Assembly (NCBI GenBank): GCA_937877715.1
Contig: CALEHW010000013.1
Location: 36,586 to 100,585, forward strand
Reading direction: 5' to 3'
Length of the DNA stretch: 64,000 nt
From: an uncultured Methylophaga sp.
Lineage (GTDB): Bacteria > Pseudomonadota > Gammaproteobacteria > GCF-002020875
Shown piece after piece: positions 47,118 to 56,917 of the stretch. Position 1 is the first letter of the stretch. Every line of letters begins with the position of its first letter. A program made the translations under genes and the position numbers. The notes under the pieces were generated by a model. That model saw only the letters and a list, made by a program, of their open reading frames with translations, ran no database searches and was not told the origin of the DNA.

Positions 47118-49190
47118 ATGACAGACAAAACGGCAGAGGCTAATCCACTACTCTCGATGGAGGGTCTACCCCCTTTCTCGGAGATAAAACCTGAGCACGC
47201 GCAACCGGCAGTTGAGCAGATTATCTCCGAGAACCGTACATCTATAGAGCGTCTGTTAAGCCAGTCGGAGGATTCTCACTGGAACACTCTGGTACAGCCA
47301 CTGGAAGAGATGGAGGACAGGTTGGGACGTGCATGGTCTCCGGTAAGTCATCTCAATTCGGTAATGAATAGCCAGGAATTGCGCGATGCCTACAATAGCT
47401 GTCTACCGCTGCTTTCCGATTATGCGACCGAGATGGGGCAGCACAAGGGGCTCTACAGGGCGTTCCGGCAGATTGCCGAGAATGACTCTTTTCGTATGCT
47501 GGAGCTATCCCAGAAGAAGATTATTGAGAATGCCCTGCGTGATTTCCGCCTCTCCGGAATTGATCTTCCTGGCGACAAGCAGGAGCGCTATCGGGAGATC
47601 AGTCTGTCCCTTTCCCAACTAACCTCAAAGTTTGGTGAGAATGTGCTGGATGCCACCAATGGCTGGGAAAAGCTGGTCACCGATGAGTCACTGCTTGTGG
47701 GGCTGCCGGAGTCTGCCAGAGCGATGGCAAGACAGACAGCAGAGCAGCGAGACAAGGAGGGGTGGTTGCTGACTCTGGAGTTTCCATCTTATATTGCGGT
47801 TATGACCTATGCAGATGAGCGTAGTTTGCGAGAGGAGCTTTATGAGGCATATGTGACACGAGCATCGGACCAGGGACCGCATGATCGAGCATTTGATAAC
47901 ACCCCGGTTATGGAGGAGATTCTGCAACTACGTCATGAGAAGGCACAGTTGTTGGGATTTGCCAACTATGCGGAGTATTCGCTCTCTACCAAGATGGCAG
48001 AGAGACCGGATCAGGTGATCAGCTTTCTTGAGGATCTGGCCGAACGTTCACTGGATGTTGCCAAAAAGGAGCTGGATGAGCTGAGGGAGTTTGCACAGAG
48101 CGAGGGGGGAGTTGAGGAGCTGCAGGCTTGGGATGTCGCCTACTATTCAGAGAAGCTGAAGGAGCAGCTCTATAGTCTCTCCGATGAGGAGTTGAAGCCC
48201 TGGTTCCCTGTTGATCGGGTGCTGCAGGGAATGTTTGAGGTGGTTCACCGACTCTACGGCATAACTATCGAGCAGGTTGAGGGGGCAGATATTTGGGATG
48301 AGAGCGTCCGTTTCTTCAATGTCAGTGATCAGCAGGGGGCGCTGCGTGGCCAGTTCTATACTGATCTCTATGCACGTCAACACAAACGTGGCGGCGCCTG
48401 GATGGATGATTGTATTACCCGACGCAAGGTGAAGGATGGTCTGCAGACCCCGGTAGCCTACCTGACCTGCAACTTCACTCCACCCATTGGTGAGGATCCG
48501 GCACTGCTAACCCATGATGAGGTACTTACGCTGTTCCATGAGTTTGGGCATGGTCTTCACCATATGCTGACCCAGATCGATTTCCCCAGCGTTGCCGGTA
48601 TTGGCGGGGTGCCGTGGGATGCGGTCGAGTTGCCGAGCCAGTTTATGGAGAACTGGTGTTGGCAGGAGGAGGCGCTGCCGCTCTTCTCGGGCCACTATAA
48701 GACGGGTGAGCCACTGCCTAAAGAGAAGTTCAAGCAGTTGCTGGCTTCAAGAAATTTTCAGTCCGGGATGGTGATGGTAAGACAGCTGGAGTTTGCACTG
48801 TTTGATTTCAGAATGCATCTGGAGTTTGATCCTGAAGGAGAGAAGGGCAACGGTGAACAGGTCTACACAGCACTGGAGGCGGTGCGGAAACAGGTATCAG
48901 TTATGCACCCCCCATCATTCAACCGTTTCCCACACAGCTTCTCGCACATCTTTGCGGGTGGTTATGCTGCCGGGTACTACAGCTACAAGTGGGCAGAGGT
49001 GCTCTCCTCCGATGCCTTCTCCAGCTTCGAGGAGAATGGGATTTTCGACCACGATACTGGCCTCCGTTTTCTCTCCGCCATTCTGGAGCAGGGGGGCTCC
49101 AGGGAGCCGATGGAGCTCTTCATCGAGTTTAGGGGCAGGGAGCCACAGATAGATGCACTACTGCGTCACTCCGGGATTGCGTTCAAATAG
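47118..49190 (+). CDS. prlC: Oligopeptidase A
   Basis: A 690-residue M3 zinc metallopeptidase that degrades signal peptides and short peptides in the cytosol. The zinc site HEFGHGLHHML is at about residue 474, with the third ligand in the downstream glutamate region (SQFMENW). MHPPSFNRFPHSFSHIFAGGYAAGYYSYKWAEVL is the substrate-binding hinge of the family. Length agrees with E. coli PrlC (680). Confidence 0.96.
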   Translation: MTDKTAEANPLLSMEGLPPFSEIKPEHAQPAVEQIISENRTSIERLLSQSEDSHWNTLVQPLEEMEDRLGRAWSPVSHLNSVMNSQELRDAYNSCLPLLSDYATEMGQHKGLYRAFRQIAENDSFRMLELSQKKIIENALRDFRLSGIDLPGDKQERYREISLSLSQLTSKFGENVLDATNGWEKLVTDESLLVGLPESARAMARQTAEQRDKEGWLLTLEFPSYIAVMTYADERSLREELYEAYVTRASDQGPHDRAFDNTPVMEEILQLRHEKAQLLGFANYAEYSLSTKMAERPDQVISFLEDLAERSLDVAKKELDELREFAQSEGGVEELQAWDVAYYSEKLKEQLYSLSDEELKPWFPVDRVLQGMFEVVHRLYGITIEQVEGADIWDESVRFFNVSDQQGALRGQFYTDLYARQHKRGGAWMDDCITRRKVKDGLQTPVAYLTCNFTPPIGEDPALLTHDEVLTLFHEFGHGLHHMLTQIDFPSVAGIGGVPWDAVELPSQFMENWCWQEEALPLFSGHYKTGEPLPKEKFKQLLASRNFQSGMVMVRQLEFALFDFRMHLEFDPEGEKGNGEQVYTALEAVRKQVSVMHPPSFNRFPHSFSHIFAGGYAAGYYSYKWAEVLSSDAFSSFEENGIFDHDTGLRFLSAILEQGGSREPMELFIEFRGREPQIDALLRHSGIAFK

Positions 49191-49349
49191 GTGTTATATC
49201 CGCCAGAGAGCAGATAGCACCACTCAACATAAATCGCACCTGACAGGTGGCCAGCATCATATCTGGTTCAGTCCGGTTCTTGTCTGATGTCGAGAGTATA
49301 TAATGGGCAGATTGCCACCCTATAATTTTTTCATGAGTGAACAGAGGTT

Positions 49350-50078
49350 ATGATGCAGCGAGATCAGATCTATTCCAGTGAGTGTGATCTTGTAGAGGAG
49401 TTTCGCTTTGACCACTCGGTGGCAAAAGTCTTTCCAGACATGATTCAACGCTCTGTTCCGGGATACGGAACAGTGATCTCGCTGGTTGCTGTGGTGGCGG
49501 ATAACTACCTGCAGAACGGAACCAGAGGCTACGATCTGGGCGCCTCACTGGGCGCCTCTACCCTGGCGATGGCAGCGACGGCACAACAGAGGGGTTGCAG
49601 AGTGGTTGCTGTGGACAACTCAACGGCCATGGTTGAGAGATGTCGCGAGAATCTGGCCAACGCAGGGCGCGCGGCAGCTGTTGAACTGTGTTGTGAGGAT
49701 ATTCGGGATACGGTGGTTGAGAACGCCTCTTTTGTGGTCATGAACTTCACCTTGCAGTTTATCCCGGTTGCTGAGCGAGAGGAGGTGTTGACGGGGATTG
49801 CCAGGGGGATGCGCCACGGTGGCGCACTGATGCTCTCCGAGAAGATCTGTTTTGAGGATCCGCAACAGCAGCAACGGATGGAAGAGCTGCATCACTCATT
49901 CAAGCGGGCCAATGGCTACAGCGATCTGGAGATAAGTCAAAAGCGAACTGCTCTGGAGGAGGTGCTGATCACGGAGACACTGGATCAGCATGTTGAGCGG
50001 TTGCGACGAGCTGGGTTCTCCACTGTTGAGGTACTATTCCAGGCACTCAACTTTGTCTCCATTCTGGCGGTACGATGA
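49350..50078 (+). CDS. cmoA: Carboxy-S-adenosyl-L-methionine synthase
   Basis: CmoA converts SAM and prephenate to carboxy-SAM for tRNA wobble uridine modification. Characteristic motifs are FDHSVAKVFPDMIQRSVPGY, YDLGASLGASTLAMA, AVDNSTAMVERCR, NFTLQFI and HHSFKRANGYSDLEISQKR. Two adjacent ATGs (49350 and 49353) follow CAGAGG; either may be used. Its stop overlaps the cmoB start (ATGA). The window also has trhP, which together with CmoAB completes one route to 5-oxyacetyluridine. Confidence 0.96.
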   Translation: MMQRDQIYSSECDLVEEFRFDHSVAKVFPDMIQRSVPGYGTVISLVAVVADNYLQNGTRGYDLGASLGASTLAMAATAQQRGCRVVAVDNSTAMVERCRENLANAGRAAAVELCCEDIRDTVVENASFVVMNFTLQFIPVAEREEVLTGIARGMRHGGALMLSEKICFEDPQQQQRMEELHHSFKRANGYSDLEISQKRTALEEVLITETLDQHVERLRRAGFSTVEVLFQALNFVSILAVR

Positions 50079-51064
50079 GCACCCTTCCCCTGCAGCTGGA
50101 TGGTTCCCTAGAGGCACTGCACAGCCATGGCTTGGGTGGCTGGAGCGAACAGCTTGGGAGAGAGCTGCCCGCTCTGTTTGAGCCGGGACGGAACGGAAAC
50201 CTGCCACGTTGGCTGGAGGCAGTGAATGGTCTTCCTGATCTGGGAGCAGAAACAGTTGATCTCAACAGGGCTAGGCTGCAAATTGGGGCAGAGGAGGAGT
50301 GTGATACTACTCAGCAGCAGGATATTGAGGAGTTGATGCGCCAGCTTCACCCCTGGCGCAAAGGCCCATTTGACCTCTTTGGCATCCATATTGATAGTGA
50401 GTGGCGTTCTGACCGGAAGTGGGCACGGCTGGAGCAGAAGATTCAGCCGCTGGAAGGGAGAACCGTACTGGATGTTGGGTGTGGGAATGGCTACTACGCA
50501 TTGCGTATGGCTGGGGCCGGGGCAGCATTTGTGGTTGGTATCGATCCCAATCTGCTCTTCCTCTGTCAGTTTCGGGCATTGAGCAGTTTTATCAGTCCGC
50601 CATCACCTGTTCACTTCATTCCTGTAGGGATGGAGTCTCTTCCTTCTGACCTTCAGATATTTGACACAGTTTTCTCTATGGGGGTGCTATACCATAGACG
50701 CTCACCGATAGACCATCTATATGAACTTAGAGGTGCGCTTCGCCAGGGCGGGGAGCTGGTTTTGGAGACATTGGTGATTGAGGGGGAGAGGGGAGAAGTT
50801 TTGGTTCCAGAGCAGAGATATGCCAAAATGAGAAATGTGTGGTTTATTCCGTCTGTTGCAGAGCTTGCGCACTGGCTGGAGAGGGTTGGATTCCGACATG
50901 TGCGCTGCCTGGATCAATCCGCAACGACAACAGATGAGCAGAGAGGGAGCTCATGGATGCAGTTTGAGTCACTGGTTGACTTTTTGAATCCGGAGGATCC
51001 ATCCATGACGATTGAGGGATACCCGTCACCGAGGCGGGCATTATTTTCTGCAACTGCCCCATAA
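50075..51064 (+). CDS. cmoB: tRNA U34 carboxymethyltransferase
   Basis: CmoB transfers the carboxymethyl group from carboxy-SAM to 5-hydroxyuridine-34 in tRNA. The 329 residues include PWRKGPFDLFGIHIDSEWRSD, the SAM fold VLDVGCGNGYYALRMAGAGA, GIDPNLLFLCQF and FSMGVLYHRRSPIDHL. Translationally coupled to cmoA by a 4-base overlap. Confidence 0.96.
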   Translation: MSTLPLQLDGSLEALHSHGLGGWSEQLGRELPALFEPGRNGNLPRWLEAVNGLPDLGAETVDLNRARLQIGAEEECDTTQQQDIEELMRQLHPWRKGPFDLFGIHIDSEWRSDRKWARLEQKIQPLEGRTVLDVGCGNGYYALRMAGAGAAFVVGIDPNLLFLCQFRALSSFISPPSPVHFIPVGMESLPSDLQIFDTVFSMGVLYHRRSPIDHLYELRGALRQGGELVLETLVIEGERGEVLVPEQRYAKMRNVWFIPSVAELAHWLERVGFRHVRCLDQSATTTDEQRGSSWMQFESLVDFLNPEDPSMTIEGYPSPRRALFSATAP

Positions 51065-51082
51065 CAACAGGAAGTTTATAAG

Positions 51083-51862
51083 ATGATGAAAGATATTTGG
51101 AAACGACACCACAGCCTGATCCAGTGGATTGCAGTGGCGCTGTTGGCTCTTCTGTTGATGGTGTGGATGGGTGGGGGAGACCGTGGGCAGAGAGAGGTGG
51201 CGATCCCTGAGGTAGTATCTGAGGTGGAGCCCAAGGTAGTTGAAGAGGTTATACCGGCAGAGCCTGAGGTTGTAGCTGCCCAGAAGACCGCAGAAAGTGA
51301 GGCTGAAATCATGCCGGAACCGGTAGTGACAGAGCCTGATCCAGCTCCAGCTCCAATACCAGAAGAAGAGCCATTAACTGATGAGCCAGACAATGGCCCG
51401 ACACTGGATGAGGTGTTGGAGTCTGCCCCTCCCGTATTGCCAGAACCGACACCAGAGCCAGCAAGTGGGCCTGATGAGGAGCCAGTTGTTGAGCAGGAAC
51501 TTGAGGCAGAGCTTATCTGTCCGCAATGGACAGAGTCAGATATAGTCTCGCGAGGCAGCTTTACCAGTGGTGTGGATCGAGAGAGCCGTGAGCCGGTTGA
51601 CTCGATCTGTGCATTGGGCAGTGGTGAGCGCAAAATATTCTACTTCAGTGACCTGCGTAATCAGTTTGGGAAAGAGATCTACCATCTCTGGGAGTACAAG
51701 GGCAGAGAGATGGCCATGGTCTCTCTCGGTCGGGTACGTGGCCCCCGTTGGCGAGTCTGGTCCAGCAAGAACCTGGTTCCGGAGTGGAGCGGGGAGTGGA
51801 CCGTCAAGGTGGTTACCAATGATGGAACCATTCTTCACCAGGAGAGCTTTATCTACCGATGA
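51083..51862 (+). CDS. DUF2914 membrane-anchored protein
   Basis: A 259-residue protein with one N-terminal membrane helix (residues 12-28), a long acidic Pro/Glu/Val-rich linker (about 35-145) and a C-terminal DUF2914 domain ([42 protein letters not shown]). It should face the periplasm. Function unknown. It overlaps ubiD by four bases and follows cmoB by 18, so the four genes are probably cotranscribed. Confidence 0.85.
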   Translation: MMKDIWKRHHSLIQWIAVALLALLLMVWMGGGDRGQREVAIPEVVSEVEPKVVEEVIPAEPEVVAAQKTAESEAEIMPEPVVTEPDPAPAPIPEEEPLTDEPDNGPTLDEVLESAPPVLPEPTPEPASGPDEEPVVEQELEAELICPQWTESDIVSRGSFTSGVDRESREPVDSICALGSGERKIFYFSDLRNQFGKEIYHLWEYKGREMAMVSLGRVRGPRWRVWSSKNLVPEWSGEWTVKVVTNDGTILHQESFIYR

Positions 51863-53322
51863 GTGCCTCAGATCTAAGAGAGTTTATTCAGCAGCTGGAG
51901 CAGCAGGGTGAGCTAAAGAGAATCTCGCAGCAGGTTGACCCGCATCTCGAGATGACCGAGATTGCGGATCGGGTGCTGAGGGCCGAGGGGCCGGCACTAC
52001 TGTTTGAGAACCCCAAGGGGTCAGCTGTTCCGGTACTGGCCAATCTGTTTGGCACCCCAAAACGGGTGGCGCTCGGTATGGGGCAGGAATCGGTTGAACA
52101 TCTGCGGGAGGTGGGACAGATTCTCGCCTATCTCAAGGAGCCAGAACCGCCCAAGGGGTTTAGAGATGCGGTGGAAAAACTGCCTATCTTCAAGCAGGTC
52201 TTAAACATGTCTCCAAAGGTGCGTTCCAGGGCGCCCTGTCAGGAGGTGGTGGTTGAGGGGGATGAGGTGGATCTGTCACAGTGGCCGATCCAGACCTGCT
52301 GGCCGGAGGATGCCGGCCCACTGATTACCTGGGGACTAGTTGTTACCCGTGGTCCCAACAAGGATCGACAAAACCTAGGAATCTACCGTCAGCAGGTGGT
52401 TGGCAAAAACAAGGTGATCATGCGCTGGCTCTCCCATCGGGGGGGTGCGATCGATTTCAGAGAGTGGAAGGAGTCTCATCCGGGTGAGCCTTTCCCGGTT
52501 GCGGTAGTGATTGGGGCAGACCCGGCAACCATCCTAGCTGCGGTGACCCCGGTTCCCGATTCGCTATCCGAATACGCATTTGCCGGACTGTTACGCGGCT
52601 CCAAGACCGAGGTAGTCAACTGTATCGGATCAGATCTGCAGGTACCGGCCCGTGCCGAGATTATTCTGGAGGGCACCATTGATCCGGATGAGCTGGCTGC
52701 AGAGGGCCCTTTTGGTGACCATACTGGTTACTACAACGAGGTTGAGAATTTCCCCCTGTTGACCATCGACCGGATCACCCATCGCAGGGATCCAATTTAC
52801 CACTCCACCTATACCGGACGCCCACCAGACGAGCCGGCCATTCTCGGGCTGGCACTGAATGAGGTTTTTGTCCCCATCCTGAAGAAGCAGTTTCCGGAGA
52901 TTGTGGACTTCTACCTCCCTCCGGAGGGGTGCTCATATCGCATGGCTGTGGTGAGTATGAAGAAGCAGTATCCAGGTCATGCCAAACGGGTGATGATGGG
53001 GGTTTGGTCGTTCCTGCGACAGTTCATGTACACCAAATTCATCATCGTGACGGATGACGATATTGATGTGCGAAACTGGGAGGATGTAATCTGGGCACTG
53101 ACCACCAGGATGGATCCGGCTCGTGATACCACACTGATCGAGAATACCCCGATTGACTACCTCGATTTTGCATCACCAGTTTCCGGGCTGGGTTCCAAGA
53201 TGGGAATGGATGCCACCAACAAGCTGGAGGGGGAGACAGAGCGTGAGTGGGGAAGTGCCATCACCATGAATCCAGCAGTCAAGAAGCGGGTTGATGAGTT
53301 ATGGAGTGAGCTTGGGTTGTAG
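51859..53322 (+). CDS. ubiD: 3-octaprenyl-4-hydroxybenzoate carboxy-lyase
   Basis: UbiD decarboxylates the ubiquinone precursor using prenylated FMN made by UbiX. The 487 residues match the family (E. coli 497), with [19 protein letters not shown] near the N terminus, [19 protein letters not shown], the catalytic glutamate region [12 protein letters not shown] and [20 protein letters not shown]. Coupled to the DUF2914 gene. Confidence 0.97.
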   Translation: MSASDLREFIQQLEQQGELKRISQQVDPHLEMTEIADRVLRAEGPALLFENPKGSAVPVLANLFGTPKRVALGMGQESVEHLREVGQILAYLKEPEPPKGFRDAVEKLPIFKQVLNMSPKVRSRAPCQEVVVEGDEVDLSQWPIQTCWPEDAGPLITWGLVVTRGPNKDRQNLGIYRQQVVGKNKVIMRWLSHRGGAIDFREWKESHPGEPFPVAVVIGADPATILAAVTPVPDSLSEYAFAGLLRGSKTEVVNCIGSDLQVPARAEIILEGTIDPDELAAEGPFGDHTGYYNEVENFPLLTIDRITHRRDPIYHSTYTGRPPDEPAILGLALNEVFVPILKKQFPEIVDFYLPPEGCSYRMAVVSMKKQYPGHAKRVMMGVWSFLRQFMYTKFIIVTDDDIDVRNWEDVIWALTTRMDPARDTTLIENTPIDYLDFASPVSGLGSKMGMDATNKLEGETEREWGSAITMNPAVKKRVDELWSELGL

Positions 53323-53402
53323 GCTCAGATGCCTGTATGAAGTAGTTGCTTCAGGATCAATAACATAGTAAAACAGTCAGCTTTACAGTCGGCCACACTA
53401 CA

Positions 53403-53419
53403 GGCGTCAGGATGACGCC
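53403..53419. other. Small hairpin between ubiD and the reductase gene
   Basis: GGCGTCA-GGA-TGACGCC, 20 bases before the ribosome site of the next gene and without a T tract; possibly a leader hairpin affecting translation or mRNA stability. Confidence 0.4.
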
Positions 53420-53440
53420 AATAACAGAAAGGGAAAGTCA

Positions 53441-54463
53441 ATGTCCAACCGTGTCCAGTTACAGCCTAGTGGAAATGAGTTTGAGGTCTCTGATGGTGAG
53501 ACTATTCTTGATGCTGCGCTTGAGCATGGGGTCAGCTTTCCATACGGCTGTCAGAATGGTTTTTGTGGTGTCTGCAAGGCAAGGATAGTCTCCGGTGAGT
53601 ATGAGTATCAGGATAAATACAATGCACAATCGCTGACAGAGGATGAGTTGGCAAATAATGTTGTAATCTGTTGCAAGGCGGAGGCTAGAAGTGATCTGGT
53701 GGTTGAGGTACACGAGGTTGTAGGGGTAGAGGATATTGAGGTCCGTACCATGCCAGTCAAGGTTTCAAAAATCGAGCGTCTGGCAGATGATGTAATTCGT
53801 CTAAACCTGAGGCAGTCGGAGGATGAGAGTCTACAGTTCCTGGCTGGACAGTATATTGAGGTCATCCTTGAGGGTGGGCATCGTCGTGCATTCTCCATTG
53901 CCAATGCCCCGCACAATAGTTCAGAGATTGAACTTCACCTGCGTCTGGTTAGTGGGGGACTTTTTACACCGTATGTCTTCAATGAGATGAAGGAGAAGGA
54001 GATCCTCCGTATTGAAGGGCCGCTTGGCACCTTCTTCCTGCGCGAGGATTCAGACTGGGATGTTGTCATGGTTGCTGGCGGTACCGGATTTGCCCCTATT
54101 AAGGGGATGGTGGAGCACATGATTGAGCTGGGGATGGAGAACCCGCTCAAGATCTACTGGGGGGTGCGATCTGAACAGGATCTTTATCTGAATGAGTTGG
54201 CGACAGAGTGGGCGGCAACATATGAAAATATCAGTTATATACCGGTGCTCTCTGATCCTGGTGTGATCGATCAGGGGTGGGAGGGACGCACCGGATTTGT
54301 GCATCAGGCAGTAGTGGATGACCACTCTGATCTATCTGCTGTTGATCTTTATATGGCAGGGCCACCGATTATGGTGAATGCTGGGAAGAGCGCATTCAAT
54401 GCAATTGGGCTAGCTGAGGATCATCTCTATTCTGACTCATTTGAGGTTGCTGGAGAGTCATAG
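53441..54463 (+). CDS. 2Fe-2S / FAD / NAD(P)H oxidoreductase
   Basis: A 340-residue electron-transfer protein. An N-terminal plant-type ferredoxin domain has its cluster cysteines in YGCQNGFCGVC and VICCKAE. It is followed by an FAD-binding domain (RRAFSIANAP) and an NAD(P)H-binding domain (VMVAGGTGFAPIKGM, LYMAGPPIMV). Databases commonly name relatives CDP-6-deoxy-3,4-glucoseen reductase, but the sugar pathway is absent; proximity to ubiD suggests a redox role, perhaps with flavin or ubiquinone chemistry. Its last 68 bases overlap hemY on the other strand. Confidence 0.88.
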   Translation: MSNRVQLQPSGNEFEVSDGETILDAALEHGVSFPYGCQNGFCGVCKARIVSGEYEYQDKYNAQSLTEDELANNVVICCKAEARSDLVVEVHEVVGVEDIEVRTMPVKVSKIERLADDVIRLNLRQSEDESLQFLAGQYIEVILEGGHRRAFSIANAPHNSSEIELHLRLVSGGLFTPYVFNEMKEKEILRIEGPLGTFFLREDSDWDVVMVAGGTGFAPIKGMVEHMIELGMENPLKIYWGVRSEQDLYLNELATEWAATYENISYIPVLSDPGVIDQGWEGRTGFVHQAVVDDHSDLSAVDLYMAGPPIMVNAGKSAFNAIGLAEDHLYSDSFEVAGES

Positions 54464-55661
54464 AGCTAGCTCCATGGTTTCTATCGCGTAGTAGTGCTGC
54501 CTCTCTATCGTAATATTCCAGAGCGGCTGCAGGATCTCCTCCCAGCCTTTTGAGTAGTGCCATCTCCCGGTAGGCTTCACTGCTTGGTGCAATCTCTATG
54601 CTCTTCTCCAGGTGCTGTTGTGCCTGCCCCCAGATCTCTTTTCTGACATAGAGTCTCCCCAGGGTCAGGTGGAGTACCGCACTCTCTGCATGGTGTTTGA
54701 GCCATTTTTCAGTCGCATGTATCTGCAGTTCAGTCTTGTCGATGGCGATGATTCCATAGAGTGTAACCAGCTCATCAGACCACTGGTGTTGAATCTCCTT
54801 GCGTAGCAGCTCCTCACCGATGGTGCTGTTCCCCTGCGAGTTGAGCAGAGTAGCGTAGTGGTATACCAGACGGTGGTCACGGCGATGGCTGCGCGAGAAG
54901 TTTTTCCACTGCGCTGTCAGAGCCCCCTCATCCTCACTCTCCGCACCGATGTTCAGTAACTGTATCTGTCCATGCCGCTCCAGTTGGGAGAGCTCATCCC
55001 TGCCAAGACTCTTCTGTTTGCGTAGATGGGGGATCAACTTTAGCAGCTGTTCCCACTGCTGTTGGGCAGTCAGAGTCTGTGCCAGCAGGCGCAACAGCTT
55101 AGGGTGGTTGGGTTTCTGCTTTTTCAGCTGAGTCAGGGTGTTTAGCGCATCATCATACTGCTTGTGCCCCAGCTGCTGCTCTGCCTGGGTGAGGCGAATG
55201 ACAAAATCTGCCTTTGGGGTCTCTTTGTGAGCCAAGCCCAGGTAGTGGTCACGGCGCTCATCAGAGAGCTGGTGTTGGGCGGCATTGGCCGCCCCAAGAT
55301 AGTGCATGAGCGGGTTTTCGCTATCGGCTGCAGATCGCCCTAGAAGTTTTTCTGCCCTCTTCCAGTCACTCTCTGCAAGGGCGATTAACCCTCTGGTCAG
55401 CTGTTTTCTGGCCCTTCGAGTGCGTTGTCTCTCTCTCCAGATACGCAGATCCCTTGGGGCGTGGATAAAGCGCATCACCAAACGAATCACAAACAGCAGA
55501 ATTGAGAAGGCGACAATAGTGGCAATAACAGCAAAACTGAGGGTGGTCTCAACACTCCACTCCCTAAGTTGCAGCAGAATATATCCACTCTGGTCCTTTA
55601 GCTGCAGGGCGACAATACTCGCAGCAACCAGTAACAGGGTGAGAATCAGGATGCGTCTCAT
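54396..55661 (-). CDS. hemY: HemY-like tetratricopeptide membrane protein
   Basis: A 421-residue HemY N-terminal-domain protein. It has two N-terminal membrane helices (about 4-21 and 40-62), the conserved APRDLRIWRERQRTRRARKQL loop and a C-terminal region of tetratricopeptide repeats. Found in the hemCDXY operon of gammaproteobacteria; it is not the protoporphyrinogen oxidase of the same name in Bacillus. The C-terminal 20 or so residues lie antisense to the oxidoreductase gene. Confidence 0.9.
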   Translation of the reverse strand: MRRILILTLLLVAASIVALQLKDQSGYILLQLREWSVETTLSFAVIATIVAFSILLFVIRLVMRFIHAPRDLRIWRERQRTRRARKQLTRGLIALAESDWKRAEKLLGRSAADSENPLMHYLGAANAAQHQLSDERRDHYLGLAHKETPKADFVIRLTQAEQQLGHKQYDDALNTLTQLKKQKPNHPKLLRLLAQTLTAQQQWEQLLKLIPHLRKQKSLGRDELSQLERHGQIQLLNIGAESEDEGALTAQWKNFSRSHRRDHRLVYHYATLLNSQGNSTIGEELLRKEIQHQWSDELVTLYGIIAIDKTELQIHATEKWLKHHAESAVLHLTLGRLYVRKEIWGQAQQHLEKSIEIAPSSEAYREMALLKRLGGDPAAALEYYDREAALLRDRNHGASSMTLQQPQMSQNRDDPQLAQLH

Positions 55662-55665
55662 TGTG

Positions 55666-56910
55666 CTAACTTGCCGGCTCTCTGCTCATGTCTCTGCTGT
55701 TGCTATCCAGCAATGTCTTTAGTCTCTTATGGGCATGACCGATTATTGGCAGTTGTGGAGAGAGCTCCAGAGAGGCAAGCAGGGAGAGCTGTTGGGAAAC
55801 CGATTGAACCTCGCTACTGCTCTGATCAAAGATTCCGAGCCACTCACTGGCACTGTTGATCCGTTCATGGAATATGGCCGTATCTCGCAGTATCAGTGCA
55901 CTCTGGGCCTGCTCCAGACGTAGCTGCAGAATCTGTCTGCCGATCCGCTCCTCCGCTTGGGTGGCAATGACCGGAAGGTCAAGCTCCCTCTTTTCGATGC
56001 GAATCAGCCCGTGCAAATCGCTCCAGATTTTCTCGAGAATTCCCTCCCAGCTCCATCCGGCATAACCATCTGTTGATGAGCTCTCCCCCGCTGCCACCAG
56101 TTTAGTCTGATCTCCTGTTGACTCTGTTGTTGTCAGCTCCTCTTCATCGCCGCTGTGGCTGTAGTGACCGGTCTGTATCGGAAGCTTGCCGATGTTCGAG
56201 ATGATCCGGTTTAGTTTTGACATGGGGGCCTGAAGATTGGGTATTACTGTCCCGCTGACTGTGCGGATCTCCTCCTGAATCATCCCCTGAATGGGTATCA
56301 ACATGGGATCACCAGCCTCACTAAGTTGACGCGCAGCCTGTGCCAGTGCCTGCTGGGTGCTCTCCATGTCATGGACGATCGTCAGCTGTTCCTCGGCTAT
56401 CTGTAGCAGGCGCAATGCAGCGGAGAGGTGGAGGTTGTCTTCCCTGTGATCAAGTCGCTGAGCGAGTGCCGCTACACTCTGGCCAAGCTGTACATTCTTC
56501 TCCTGCTGTAACCTTGATTCCTGCTGCAGGGCGCTGTGGAATTCCTTACGCTGCTTTTGGAGGCTATCTCCAAGATTGCTATTCAGTACATCCAGTTGTT
56601 GTTGCTGTTGTCCCAACAGCTCCTGACTGGAGGATCTGCTGCTCTGTATGCTCTCTTCCAGCCCCTGCAGAGAGCTATTGAGCTGTTCGTGCAGCAGCTC
56701 AATCTGCTGGCTGTTTTTTATGGCTGTCTCTGAGGTGACACGGTCATCCTGTTGGGTGGATTGGGTAAGGACCCAGATAACCCCTGCAACAATGGAGATT
56801 GCAAGCAGGGTGGCCCCGATAATAGAGGACTGTTTTGTGGTCAACAGGGCAGAGGATCCCTGTTCAGACAGAACCTCTGCATCAATAATATCTTCTCTAT
56901 TTCTGCTCAT
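55666..56910 (-). CDS. hemX: HemX family membrane protein
   Basis: A 414-residue protein with a short cytoplasmic N terminus, one membrane helix (about residues 29-48), a long coiled-coil region (about 65-150, QELLGQQQQQLDVLNSNLGD) and a conserved C-terminal domain (RIEKRELDLPVIATQAEERIGRQILQLRLEQAQSALI). Enterobacterial HemX was once called a uroporphyrinogen methyltransferase, but this type lacks that domain. Third gene of hemCDXY. Confidence 0.88.
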   Translation of the reverse strand: MSRNREDIIDAEVLSEQGSSALLTTKQSSIIGATLLAISIVAGVIWVLTQSTQQDDRVTSETAIKNSQQIELLHEQLNSSLQGLEESIQSSRSSSQELLGQQQQQLDVLNSNLGDSLQKQRKEFHSALQQESRLQQEKNVQLGQSVAALAQRLDHREDNLHLSAALRLLQIAEEQLTIVHDMESTQQALAQAARQLSEAGDPMLIPIQGMIQEEIRTVSGTVIPNLQAPMSKLNRIISNIGKLPIQTGHYSHSGDEEELTTTESTGDQTKLVAAGESSSTDGYAGWSWEGILEKIWSDLHGLIRIEKRELDLPVIATQAEERIGRQILQLRLEQAQSALILRDTAIFHERINSASEWLGIFDQSSSEVQSVSQQLSLLASLELSPQLPIIGHAHKRLKTLLDSNSRDMSREPAS

Positions 56911-56917
56911 GGTAGCG

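Noticed and set aside
51076..51633. 185-codon Ser/Gly-rich minus-strand frame
   Set aside because: Artefact of reading the Pro/Glu-rich linker of the DUF2914 gene in reverse.
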